Assembly: GCF_000006565.2 (NCBI RefSeq)
Contig: NC_031479.1
Location: forward strand, 124,001-188,000
Reading direction: 5' to 3'
Origin: Toxoplasma gondii ME49
Taxonomy: Eukaryota; Apicomplexa; Conoidasida; Eucoccidiorida; Sarcocystidae
Length of the DNA stretch: 64,000 nt
Both the position numbers and the translations under genes were made by a program. Of the stretch, positions 35,601 to 47,100 are shown in pieces. The notes under the pieces are model-generated. The model ran no database searches. It saw only the letters and a program-made list of their open reading frames with translations, and was not told the origin of the DNA. The first letter of the stretch is position 1. Each line of letters starts with the position of its first letter.

Positions 35601-36267
35601 GCGAGGAACTGACTCGTTGATTTGCCCGTAGTCAACAGCTGATTCCAGGTCTTTAATGAACCTGTTCATGCCCAGAGGCAAAACTGTATTGCAATTCTGG
35701 AGAATTGGGCTCTCCCAACATATGTATCGGGTTCTTCCAGAAAGCTATTCAGAATGTAGCAGGTTCTACAGGCAAGCTGTTTCTCACGGCACAGTGCGAC
35801 CTTGGCGGCGTGCGTCGATTTGGCTGAAATAAAATACAGGAGGGCGTAACCTGCTGCATGCACCCCTCATGGACTGTTTGGCCGCTCCGTGAGCCTGAAC
35901 GTTGGCAGTTCTATCGATAATTTCCGTTAACATCGAATGTAGAAAACTCTGTGGCACTTTCAACTGTTCCGTGGCGTCATCCTGCACCTCAAGCTGGTTT
36001 TCAAGCAGCAACCGTTCGCCAGGGACAAGCGAAATCCGAACACTCATATGTAATATGGAAGAAGCCTTAATTTGAAGGCCAAGAATTCAGGCACGGAGCG
36101 TCTAGATCCTTCAAAAGAGAGGTACCGCCGTAACAAAGATTCCCCGGTAGAGCTCCGTCAGCCTAGAGTCCTGGATCAGCAGCGCGGTTGAGCTCTTCAT
36201 AAAGAGGGAAAGCATGCGTCTGCCTCCAAGTCTGCCATTCGTGAAAACCATTATCTCGTAGCCTAAG
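32675..36267. other. Large divergent intergenic region
   Basis: Between the ATG of FARSB (32674, leftward) and the ATG of the coiled-coil gene (36268, rightward). The FARSB-proximal 400 bases are purine-rich on the plus strand and probably hold its promoter, with two GAGAC-type hexamers at 32687-32702. From about 33.4 kb the base composition is more even and AT-richer, with the second copy of the dispersed repeat at 33646-33668. Open frames are short and lack splice support. No tRNA or transposase remnant recognised. Confidence 0.55.
33646..33668 (+). repeat. Dispersed repeat, copy 2
   Basis: Starts TCCGAAACCGGCGGTTTG; 21 of 23 bases match 20797-20819, and the similarity extends weakly upstream, starting with a shared AAAA at 33630. 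Confidence 0.55.
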
Positions 36268-39200
36268 ATGCAGACCAACTACGCCGTGCCGTACTCCAGA
36301 CAAATGCCCGGTTCCTTACCTGTGTCCGGTCGCGTCTGTAATGGTAAGGGAAACCGTATGCTTGGGCGAATGGAGGCGAGTGCAACAATTCCCGCTGTTC
36401 GTTCTCGATCTGTGAAGCCGCCTTATGCGGAGAGATCTTTAAGTACCGTCAGTCACTGCCATCACTCGCACTCACCCCCCTCATGCATGCACAGGAATCC
36501 TCTGCCGTGCGGGGCACTACAAAAGAAGGACCGGAACGATTTGCTCGTGGAGGTGTTAGACCGAATTTCTCTCCTCCTAGCCAAAGTAAATGGCCCTGAC
36601 GGAGGCTGTAGCAATGATGCGGGTTATGCTCAGACACCTTCGGGGGAAACACCAGTGCAAGAAAGAAAGGCACGGTGCCCCAGCTGTGGTTCCAACCCAA
36701 GTCAAACAGTCACCTGTGCCACTCCGAGTGTCAAAGCACGAGTGGTGTTAGACGTATCTCAGAATTCAGCGTGTGCATCTTTGACAAGTGACGAAAAATT
36801 GCATATGCAACAACGCAAGGGCGGGGCTTCAGATCAGAGACCTAGTGAGACTAACGGTCTTGCACAACCTCCTGGAGACTTTGCCTCAGCTCCACAGTCT
36901 TCGGAAGCAAGGGGCTCTTCACTGCGGAGCCTGCAAATGATTCGAATTAGACCAAAAACGTGTCCTTCTTGCACTGTTGAAGCAACCGAAAGAGGCCGGC
37001 AGATTGCAACACACTCAGAGAGCAGCACCACCGGAAGCTCGCCTTCTTACCTCTGTCAGCAGCCAATCAGCAGCAGGCTACCACCGCAGTGCTTCACTCC
37101 TCATGACCATTCGCGGGTCTCTAGGCTTGAAGTTGGCCTCCATAAAGCGTCCCAGAAAAATAGGATTCTCCAGGAAGAAAAAACGCAGTGAGTCGTCAAC
37201 CTGATAATACGTGGTGTTCTTCAATAATCATTCTTCCCCTTGTATGCCACACATCAGCCACAGCTTGACGGCGAAGGTAACAGGAAATGCCTCCTAGTTA
37301 CCAGCTGAGTGTGGAATACCTCTGCAGACGCGTGCATTAGCTTACCTGCAGATAATCGCCAGGAGTGTCATATGAACAACATCTCGATTTCGTCGCCTTA
37401 AGACAGTTTCATCAGCAGGGCAGGATTGGTGGCGTACTATCGGGCCAGCATACTGTTGCATCTTGCATAGAGACACGTGTAGCCTCAAAAGAGCAGAAGA
37501 GCAATTTAAATGGAGAGCGGTGTACTCATGGCCATGATTTACAGTCTCTGCAATTCGATTGTACCTTTCCAGAATCCAGGTGAACTGAGTTAATGTGTAC
37601 ATTTTCGTTCAGCCTTGTTCAAGCACTCCAAGTGGTACAGGCAGAGGCAGAACATACGAAAAGGCTTCTTGATGATTGCCGGGAGCAGCTTGCCGCGAGA
37701 GAAGATGCACTTAACAGGAAAGTCCTATGTCAAGCCGCAGCTGCGAACCATCGTAAAGCTTCTCCATGTTGTGCACAAAAGGTCACCTGTCATGATTCCG
37801 CAACATTGAGAAGAGCCACTCTAATTGGAAACAGGGCTCGTCAGCAGGCAACTCTGCTTCAGTTGGCGACCCGGCAACTCGAAGAGGAAATCAAGACTCT
37901 GAAAAAACGAATGGCAACTCTTTCTACCAGGTTGACGCACCAGAATACGGTCATTGCGGATCGGGAAACTCAGCTGAAGAAGGCAGAGAAGCAGCTCAAT
38001 CGCGAGCGTCAAGTGTCTTCAAGGCTGCGCAGGTTCTATATGCAGACCTCACATCGAAACAAGCATTTGGTTAGCGAAAATAACGCCTTGGAGGAGACTT
38101 TGCTGGATCTGGAACTAAAGCTCTGTCGGCCACAAACGCTCTGGGCACTAGCACAGCGCGGGCCCCGTTCGCCAGGCTGTATGAGTAGTCTGATCCACAG
38201 GCAGCGGGGCTCTGAACGGGAACCGACGGCGGTAGACGCTCTTGCGCAGGCCTTGCTGAAAGAAAAAGAAAAGACGCAGCGCATGCAGGCAAACCTTGAC
38301 GAGCAGACAGAACGTTTATTGATGGACATTGCCCGGAGATCTCACACTCAGTGTCCCATCAGTCAGCAACGACGGGGTCGAGATGCAAGTCTTCGCTCAG
38401 GACTTGGAGTTGAAGAAGACGTCTCGGATTTTCGAGTATGTCGACACGGACGACCTTGGCAGTCTGCGTGTGTGGAGTCAACTTCGAAGAGAGTCTCTCA
38501 TTCGACTGATTCTGCTTGTCCATCTGCACGCTCTGATGGTGGAGACAAGCACCGGCGAAAGTCGTGTCTCAAGCGCGCTGTGGCTGACCTCTGTCAAAAA
38601 GATAGTGAGAAGATGATACAGCCGTTAGAGGAGCAGCACATCTGCAATTCGTTTCGCTCTTCGTGCAACTCCAAGCCCAGCAGGCGCAGCCTCAGCTGCG
38701 ATCGAAACATCCGTTCGTGTGTGAATCCGCTGGAGAGCACAGCCGACTTGTCCCAACCCCGCTTCCGAGGTTCGACTGGCTGCGGAACAGATGACGGTGA
38801 ACCCGATCCAGAGTCGGCGGACGGCGAGTTCTGCCTATCAGGACGGGGATTGGCGAGTCCGTCCAAAAGAACGTCGTCTGGGAGCAGTGAAGTTCAGATG
38901 TCAATTCGGACACCTCGGAATGTCATTCACGCTTGTGCTACAGTCACACCAGCCAACACGTCCGCGGTTCCGGTTAATGAGTGTTGCGAAGAGGAAGAAC
39001 TGAGCGAGGCTGACTTCCAAAAGAGTTGCGGGCCACCATCTGCTCAGTCAGCCTGCGTCTCCGACTCAGAGCCGTGTTGTCGTTTACGTCCAACGGGAAG
39101 CTGCTGCAGTCGAACACGTTCGCCCCTCGCAGATCTGAGCGGTAACAACGGGGAATTGTCACTGGACGACGAAAGGCCGTGCTGCGCTCTGCCAGTCAAG

Positions 39201-40322
39201 GAACTGGGACCAGTCTGTTCTTCGTTGACCTCCATCTCTAGCAGCGACGATTCTGCTTGTCCATGCCCCACCCTTCTTTACGAAAGAGGGACACACGAGC
39301 CGCGCCTTGCCTCTTCAGGCGACGCATGCCGACCTCTTTCGGTCCAAGTTCCTCCTCAACAGCCATCTGCCGCTGGTAACACATCTCGCTTGTTGCAAAC
39401 TTCTCGGCCACTGAGCCCCGCAGCACGCACGCCGTCGCCAATCTTTCGCGCCAACTCTTCACAAGGACAACGCCTTCAGATTTCGTCTCCTGAAGCTGAG
39501 AGACTTGGAGGCAAACGACAAGAAGGCGATTCGGGGACAGGCCTAAGGGCGCCACAGCAATGCACCATGCACTGTTCGCAAAACTCGATGTGGAGCAACT
39601 CCAGACAAGATTCATTGTCTCCTTCGTGGAGGACCCACCCTTCGACTTTGGGGCATCGAACCACGGGCTCTCCCCACTGTTGTCCACGACCCAGCAATCC
39701 TCTGCCTTTCCCTTCCAGAATCGGTGCACCACTTCAAAGTAGCGCTATCGTTTCAAGTTGCAGCACGCTCGGCTCATCGCTGCCTTCCGTTGATTCTTCG
39801 AGCATAGAGCGCGACCCCGGGGGCACAGATCAGCCGTCTGTGAGTAACAGTTCTATTTCGTGTGTAGGTTCTTGTTGTTGCTGCCACCACACACATGAGC
39901 ACAGATGCTGTGGCGTTCGTCCAGGACCGTGCAGACCTGGCTTTTGCGAGCCATCTGGCTGCCATGCAGCTGTATCATCGCTTGCAGCTAATCGGCTAGA
40001 TCGACCATGCAGAGGCGCCCCTCGTCACAACTCATCTTGTTGCTGTTGCACACTTCCACGAACTAACGGAGGTCCGGTCCTTGGTAGTACTTCCTGGGGC
40101 TCCCAAAATTCCTCTGGCCAGGCGAGCCTTTCATCAGAACCTTCGTCTTCTCTCTGCGGGAACGATACCGCAGCGCAGTTGATGTCTTGTGCATGCCCTG
40201 ATCTTCTGTCGTGCCCGGTGCCAAGCCAACGATGCAACAGAAAGGAGAGGAATGCCCTCGAAGGTTGTGTGTCTTGGGCGCTGCCGCCGCAGGTGCAATT
40301 GTCGTTCGAGTCTGAAACGTAG
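36268..40322 (+). CDS. Coiled-coil, Cys-rich protein of unknown function
   Basis: Two exons, 36268-37187 and 37613-40322, donor CA|GTGAGT and acceptor TTCGTTCAG, joined through a split His codon; 1209 residues. An in-frame TAG lies two codons before the ATG, which supports this start. Residues 1-305 are Ser/Thr/Pro-rich with two CPSC motifs (RCPSCGSN and KTCPSCTVE). Coiled coil at about 310-345 and 380-478 (QLEEEIKTLKKRMATLSTRL, QLKKAEKQLNRERQVSSRLR, LEETLLDLELKL). The rest is Ser-rich and disordered, with an extreme Cys/His cluster at about 1055-1130 (CVGSCCCCHHTHEHRCCGVR, NSSCCCCTLPR). No enzyme domain or membrane segment is seen. The two CxxC motifs before the coil could form one metal site, and Cys runs could be metal ligands or acylation sites; both are inference. 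A cytoskeletal or scaffold role would fit the architecture but is not shown. Confidence 0.8.
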
Positions 40323-41161
40323 AGGGGTTTGCTTGTCTTCATGTCTTGTTGTTTTTGTGACTCAAGAGTACTGGTTACTGCCCATGAGGATGGGCAGACT
40401 CTTCTGTTCGGCAAAAATTAAGGCTTTTGTCGTGGTTCGGAGCACTGGAGGACGCGTCGGAAACCTGGTTGGGGGCGCAGGTGAAACATACTGCAGCCTA
40501 CTATAGAATCGTCAGCGTGCTCGCTGGTGCCACGTTGCTCCTACGTCCGCGCGACTGATGAGGCGCTACATAGTTCACGATAGACGAAAGCTGGGTGATT
40601 TATTCGTTCCGTGAGTTTGTAGTGCACTCTCCAGTTTCAGTGCCTTGGCTATAAAGCAACTCTTTGGTCTCAGTCTACGCTAGCACAACTCTAGTGAAAC
40701 AAACAGCCATCTGTCGTTGAGAGGAAACGGCACTCTTACAACGCGGGAGTCTCACTGCCCACAACGTGAGCAAAGAGGCGGCACACGCCGGATCCAGGTG
40801 TTTCTCGCTCCCTAAATTTAGCCCCAGTTGTGTGACGGTCATGAACTAGGGGCATCATCCTTAGTCCGCCCGAGACGAGCGCAGAAACGCATGTTAGGAA
40901 AGATTAATCGGCCAAGTTTACAATCCCGGAACACAAAGCCTTCACCAGACTCTGGTTCAAATACCCTTGCACACAGTGAACTCTTCAGCAAGGAGTTCGA
41001 ATGTGTGTGTTATTGGGCATTTCCGATAACCCACAGAACTGCGTTCGTTCAAGAATTAACAAATCCAGTTTGCATATTGATCTTGAGAAGAGCGAACTTG
41101 ACAGCGAATATGGCTTGTATCTGGAAGTGTCATTTGCGCAAGATGAGGAAGTGTCAAGGTA
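40323..41161. other. Intergenic region between convergent genes
   Basis: 3' flanks of the coiled-coil gene and of the RAP-domain gene. Nothing further recognised. Confidence 0.6.
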
Positions 41162-44100
41162 CTAGCTAGACCCGACTTTATAATTACGAGGGTTATTCTG
41201 GAGTGCCACGATTTTTCTTCGTTGCTCCTCTTTCCTTTCTCGCTTCTTTCGGTCCCTTTCCCTCTTATAAATGGCTAACGCGATCTTTTTGCTTTTCATT
41301 GCATCTCCGTGTTTCCTTTCATGCAGTAGCGCTCGCTCGTGTGCGTTCAGAAACGGTGCCGGTGCAAACGAAAAAGGATCCCTGATTTGTTTCCCTTTCT
41401 CGATGGTGTCTGGGTCTCCCTGTTCCGCCGTTAACACCCTTGCATTGCTCTCTCCCACATTCCCCTTCGCCGCGTCGAAACGCGTAGAGGCAGGATCTCC
41501 ATCGAAAGCCAAGTCACTGGAGACAGAGGTTTCTTCTGAAACAGAGCTTTTGCTCAGGGGCGTTTTTTTAAGTCCGCATGATGCGGCGTGCGGTGCCCAG
41601 CGTTCTAGGTCGTCTCCCCGAGACGGGGAAAGAGCCCGTTCCAGAGCACACCTGAGATCGGAATGGCAGACAACTTCTCGTCATATATGGTGAGGGCGGT
41701 GCAACGAAGAACCTCTCTGCCCAATCCAATGCAGACGATCCGGTGTGAGGGCGTACGCAAACGTGTACTTTCCCGCCGCAGAAGTCGCAATATGGAGGTT
41801 GGAGTTACGCACAAGCGGCATGCTTTGCACGGGCGACGTGTTGGTAGAGTGAGTTGCCTCTGACACACAAGTCCCCTCTGAGAATATCTAGTGCACACAA
41901 TGCCTAACCTGAGATACACCCGACGAACATCTTCCGTGTGAAGCTCCAGCCAGTCGAAGTAAGGCACGTGCGCAATCCGGAATCCTGAAAAGAAACAGGA
42001 AACGTGCACAAACATCCACAGTTTCACATTCTTCTTTGGCAAGTTGCCTACTAGATGAGTGAAGGACGAACGCTCTAGTCCTAACAATCCGAGCGTTACG
42101 TTCCCTTGAAGCCCCAATGCCATAGGAAATGAACAAATAGGGCCACAGCGTTCCAGACACGTCACTGAAACATCGAGTTTCGCTTTGCACTCCCACCAGG
42201 CACTCAGTCGCCGTCGCGCCTTGGAAAAAGCCAGTACCGAATGTGGCTTGTGAATGGTTCCCTGTTCTCAGCTCAAATTACGAAACTCGACTGCGTTGCT
42301 CCTCGCCGACCCGATCCCCTTCACTTTTCTTACCAAGTCCCGCCAATAAACGATGTTTCAGCTTGCTCGCCGAAGTCCTGGTCGTCACAAAATCCGCAGG
42401 CTCAGTGAAAATTGCAGTTTGCTTCTTGTCAGCACGTTCTCTATGACGGTCTACAACGCCCGACAAAGCGTATGTGCGGGCCTCTAGTGTCTCGAGGCTC
42501 TCTCTCTCCCCGTCAGTTCCCTGACGGGACAAACATGCCTCTATTTTCATTCTCTCAAACGGTTGTAATTTCATCACCAGTTTTCCTTCTGTCGTGTTAT
42601 GATCGAGGCATATCCGCATGGTTTCCTTTCCAGCACCGAAGCTGCACAGGCACCATCCTGCTGCTCGTCAGGCACTCTGTAGCAAGAAATCAGAATTCCA
42701 GCTACATCTTTTACGGTTTCGCTACTGTTCTGTCTCCCTACGCTGCCTTGGTTGATCACTACCGCATCAGCTGTTTAAAAATGATAAGTGCCGTCTACCA
42801 GTTCATAGTTTGCTGTTTTCTGTGAATAACGTCCACTATGAAACGTACTCGAACGGCCATAGTATATCATCAGGAACAAAGACTGAATGACACTAGTTCT
42901 CCGAGGATGCTGCACAGCGAAGAGCTAGTCCTCTTTCGCTTTTTATTTGCTCCTCTTGTTCGTTTTCGGTGGCCTACCAATGGAATGAGTCACGGTAAAA
43001 ATGCTGAGGGCCGTCGACTTCGAGAACAACTCCCTTGATGTCCAACTCGTGCTCTACGTAGAAACAGAGGACACACATCAACCACTCTTTCGCTACCTCT
43101 CTGTCGTCTTTGTTTTTCCTAACATTAATGCGTCCCCGTCCACGCACGAAAATGTTCCTTCAGCGCAAACAAGAAATATGCAGCCCGCTAACTGCTGAGT
43201 TTAAATAGAGGTTCATCTGTTCCTCACGTGCTACGGCATGCAACACCAACCTGACACCCGCTGACGCTGGAATCCCTCTTGTACTTGAAAAAGTGTGATT
43301 CCTAGTTTTTTGTCAACCACCGTTTCTGGGGACGAAGCTGAGGAAAGCCCAGACAACTCAAACCTCTTCTACCTAGTTCACAGTTGCCACGGGGGCAGAC
43401 TACTTTATCCATATGACTTTTGAATATCCAGAAAACTCCACAACAGAATCGACACTTTTCTTCTACACCAGTGCTTCCAAATCGAAGCGAAAATTTCCCT
43501 CAGAATCGATGTGTCGACAGTGCCTCTCAAGAAAGAGTCTCGACAGAGCAGCGAGAGCCGCATGCAAGGCGACGCATTCATAACTTTCAGGTTGAAGAGA
43601 CAAAAGGTTTTCGAGTGGTGTCATCTTCGCTTTCTGTCTCAACGCGCGAGCCCCCGACCGCCCCCGACCCAGGAAAGCAAACGTGGCTATGCTTTTCAGT
43701 TTGCCTTCTTTGCAAAGAGAACGATGTGTCGATGTAGGTGGATGCACCTAGCGACAGTGTGGATTCGCAACTCTGCACTTCTGTTTTCTGCAGCTCCACT
43801 CTCTTTCCTAAGTGGCGAGACACCAACCGAAGGGGTCGTCTATGTGACGAAGAGGTCGCCGAAAGCCTGGAATGGATTTCCGCGCCTCTTCCTCCATTGC
43901 CATCTGAACCAAGTCTTCCTGCGTGACCGGCTTCACGAAATCCAGCGTGTACGGGCCGACTTGGACCTGCGGTGTTGACGCGCATACAGGGGACGATGAA
44001 TATGGAAGGGAAACGAGAGAAGAGAGCGTTTTGCGTGAACAGCAGAGTTCGAGAATGATCCCGCGAACACGCGAACCAATTGAGAAAAACAAAGGAAAAA

Positions 44101-47100
44101 CACGCAGCGGCCTCGCAAGCCCTCCGCAAGGAAGGTGAAAATGCGGGAGACACCGCGCACGCAGTGTCTCTGCTTGGGCGTCGATGGAGCAACGGAGGAG
44201 ACAAGGAAAGGTATTCTTAGGAGGTGTTTTCATCTTTACACATAAAAGGCGCATCGCCACATGTGGCCAAGAGGACCGCTCCTTCAGGAAACTGACGATT
44301 TTCGGCTCTAAAGAGTCATTCTTTTTCCGGCGAGCCTGGAGCAAGCACATCGAGAGCCTTCAAGAGAAAAAACCACAAGGCTCCTCAAACTGGAAAGACC
44401 GAGGAACATGGCTGGAACTTGAACGAACCCCCGAAGCGAACGCGACAGACATCCTACAGGAGTGCCAAAAAAACGAAGAACAGCGGGAAGCAGCGCCCCC
44501 TCAACGGCACTTGACTGCCAAGAATTGGCAAGCGCATGCCGAGGTCACCGCAGACGTCGGCTGTGTAAGGAGACGAAAAGAGAAACAGAGACTGAAATGG
44601 CAGGAAGGATCCTGGACGAATACGAAGAACGGAAGAGCGCAGAGAAGAAGGAGCGACACTGTCGAAACAGAAGAAACAATGCCGAGAGGAAGAGAAACGA
44701 AGCTCGACTCCGCGGAAACAAAGAGGACGCACCTCAGTGAAGCAGTGATAGCCGACAGTTCGAGCAGTCGAGGAGACCTCCCTCTGGAGACCAGACACAC
44801 ACACTTCTTCAGGTTCCAAATCGCACGAGCGAATGCGAAGAAGAAGATCTCGAGATGCGGCAGAGAGCGTCTTGAAGGAGAAGGGAAGGTGGCCGACCCT
44901 AGAGAGCAAAGGGAACCGTCAGAATCTGAAACGCACGGGTGAGAAGCAGAACGAAGGTCGAACTCGAGCACCTGGCACCCCCAAAGGGAGGCGAAAACGA
45001 GAGGGTAGCATATATGCAAATCGCTGAGAACTAAAACCACTGGAGAAATCGACGTCCTCCACGGCTGCCTCCTCGGAATTCACGCTGGCGTAACGCCAGC
45101 TGCTCTCCGACCGCGTGTTTGCACGCGAACGGGAGAAGAATAACCGCCTCGAGAGAATACTATCCTTGGTGAATCTTCCGAGTTCTGCGCGCCTCACCTG
45201 CAGGCAAGCTCAACAATCTTCAGCTGCGAGACGCCTTCCTTTGTTAGCTTCGTCTCCATAGGCAGCATCTGACGACAGACCAACAGGAAACAAGACTTAG
45301 ATACAGATCTCAGAGGCAAAGGTGAGCAGCTCTCAACTGTGACAGCGAAGGGAAGCTTGCAGATGCCTGGCGGCATGAGGCCGAGAGACAGAGATGGATG
45401 CATCCAGAGAAAACGGGAGGGAGAGAAAGGCCGCTAAAAAAGAGCGGCCAACAACGGAAGAAGCAGAACGCAGTTAGGAAAGGTTGTGAAAGCACATCTC
45501 AGAACAATACACGAGAGAAATAGATCGGGAAATAGACCGCCGGTCTCATTTCGATTTTTACGAAATTTGAAGACTTTTTGCCTTGCTTCTCTGTAGACCG
45601 TTTTTCTACCGACACTTGTTCCATCTACAGCCAGAAGGTTAGTTTCGAAGCAGTTTTCCTTCAAGCTGCGCGGAAGCGACACAGTATATGCGTACGGAAG
45701 AGGAACGAACGAGACAGCGAAAGACAAAAGCACAGAGAGAGAGGAAGGAGAGACGAAAGGGTGCGAGAAAATGCGAGGCAGAGGCCAACGAGGCGTACGC
45801 GAGACCTAGGCGACAGTGCGACACACCGACGCAGCGTTACGCTTGACACACCACTTGGGCGCCCATTTGTCGCATCGGCAAACTCACGGGGAGAGAGAGA
45901 GAGAGCTCAAAATGTTGGTTGACCTATCTTTCCTAGTTCAGTCTCGTTAAATGGCAAGGCAGTAGTGATTCGACACTTACGAAGGCCTTGAGATGCACAG
46001 ATGGGCATCACAGATCCTTGTACGGTTTGCTCCTCCACTCCTCTCAGACAGACAGCGACCGGATGCGAAGGTACAGGGGGAAACGAGCACGATAAAAGAG
46101 GAAACGAAGTGGAAGAAACGCGACAAAAGGGACTCACGTGTGGGAGAATTTCGTCGTAGAGCTTCGGGCCCGCGCACGAGAAGTAGGAGGCAGCGAGCAG
46201 GACGTTGGCGCAACCTTTGAGACCCAGCCGTGCCACGAGTTCTACAGAATCGAGGAGTTCAACATCAAAGAAACGTATCTGAAGTGCGTATCTTTACACA
46301 GGCACACGCACATCGTCTCACGTGTAGCTCTACCTGTTCTTTGTACCTACACAGCGCATGCGACACTGTGCGCTCAAACTCCGATACACCCGCACCGCTC
46401 CACTCTGCACGTTGTGTGTCGTCTCCCGCAAACCTCCTAAACAATTGTTTTCAATCTTCCGCTGATGACATATCACCTCTCCTCCTTCCTGTCCTCCGAG
46501 AAATGTATTCATGAGCTGGCTTACTGGTAGAACACATGCTCTACACGAGCAGCTGCAGGAGTGCGTTTTCCCTCTCCCTGCTGTCAACTGAGACGACGTC
46601 TATTATACAGTCTGGTTGCCAAGGTATCACTAACGACTTGCATAGGGACTCTTTCTGCTTTAGCGCTTCCTTTTTCCTCCAGGTGAGTTCAGTCGTATTC
46701 TGCCTCCGTGATTAGTCCAGACATGTATAAACAGGCTGTCTGTCATGACATCCCCACCGTTGGAGACGGGCATTTTGGGTTTACACGTTTCGTTTTGAGT
46801 CCAAAAGATCTACGAGATCCGACAGTCCCGACACTCGTGCCTCACCTGCGCCTCCCAGGCTCTCCAGGCTAGCTAAAGAGCTGCGGACCGCTTGAGGGTC
46901 CCAGACGTCAAGACGGTAGAGAGCGTAAACAAGCGCGGCGGTGTTTCTTGCAGATGGCAACACTGAGAAACTCGGGACAAAGGAGCAGTTTTTCTTCCGA
47001 GTGTCTCCCGCGTTTTCGTTGGTTTCCAGTCCTCCAGCTCCCTCAGAAGCCTTGTCGTGAGGGCAGGCGCCGCCGCGCTGCGTTTGATCGGACGAAGTGC

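Noticed and set aside
46787..46846. Strong GTGAGG donor at 46845 as the end of the second RAP-gene exon
   Set aside because: Using it leaves phase 1, which hits a stop in the next exon; the GTGTAA donor at 46786 closes the frame, so it was preferred, though alternative splicing is possible.
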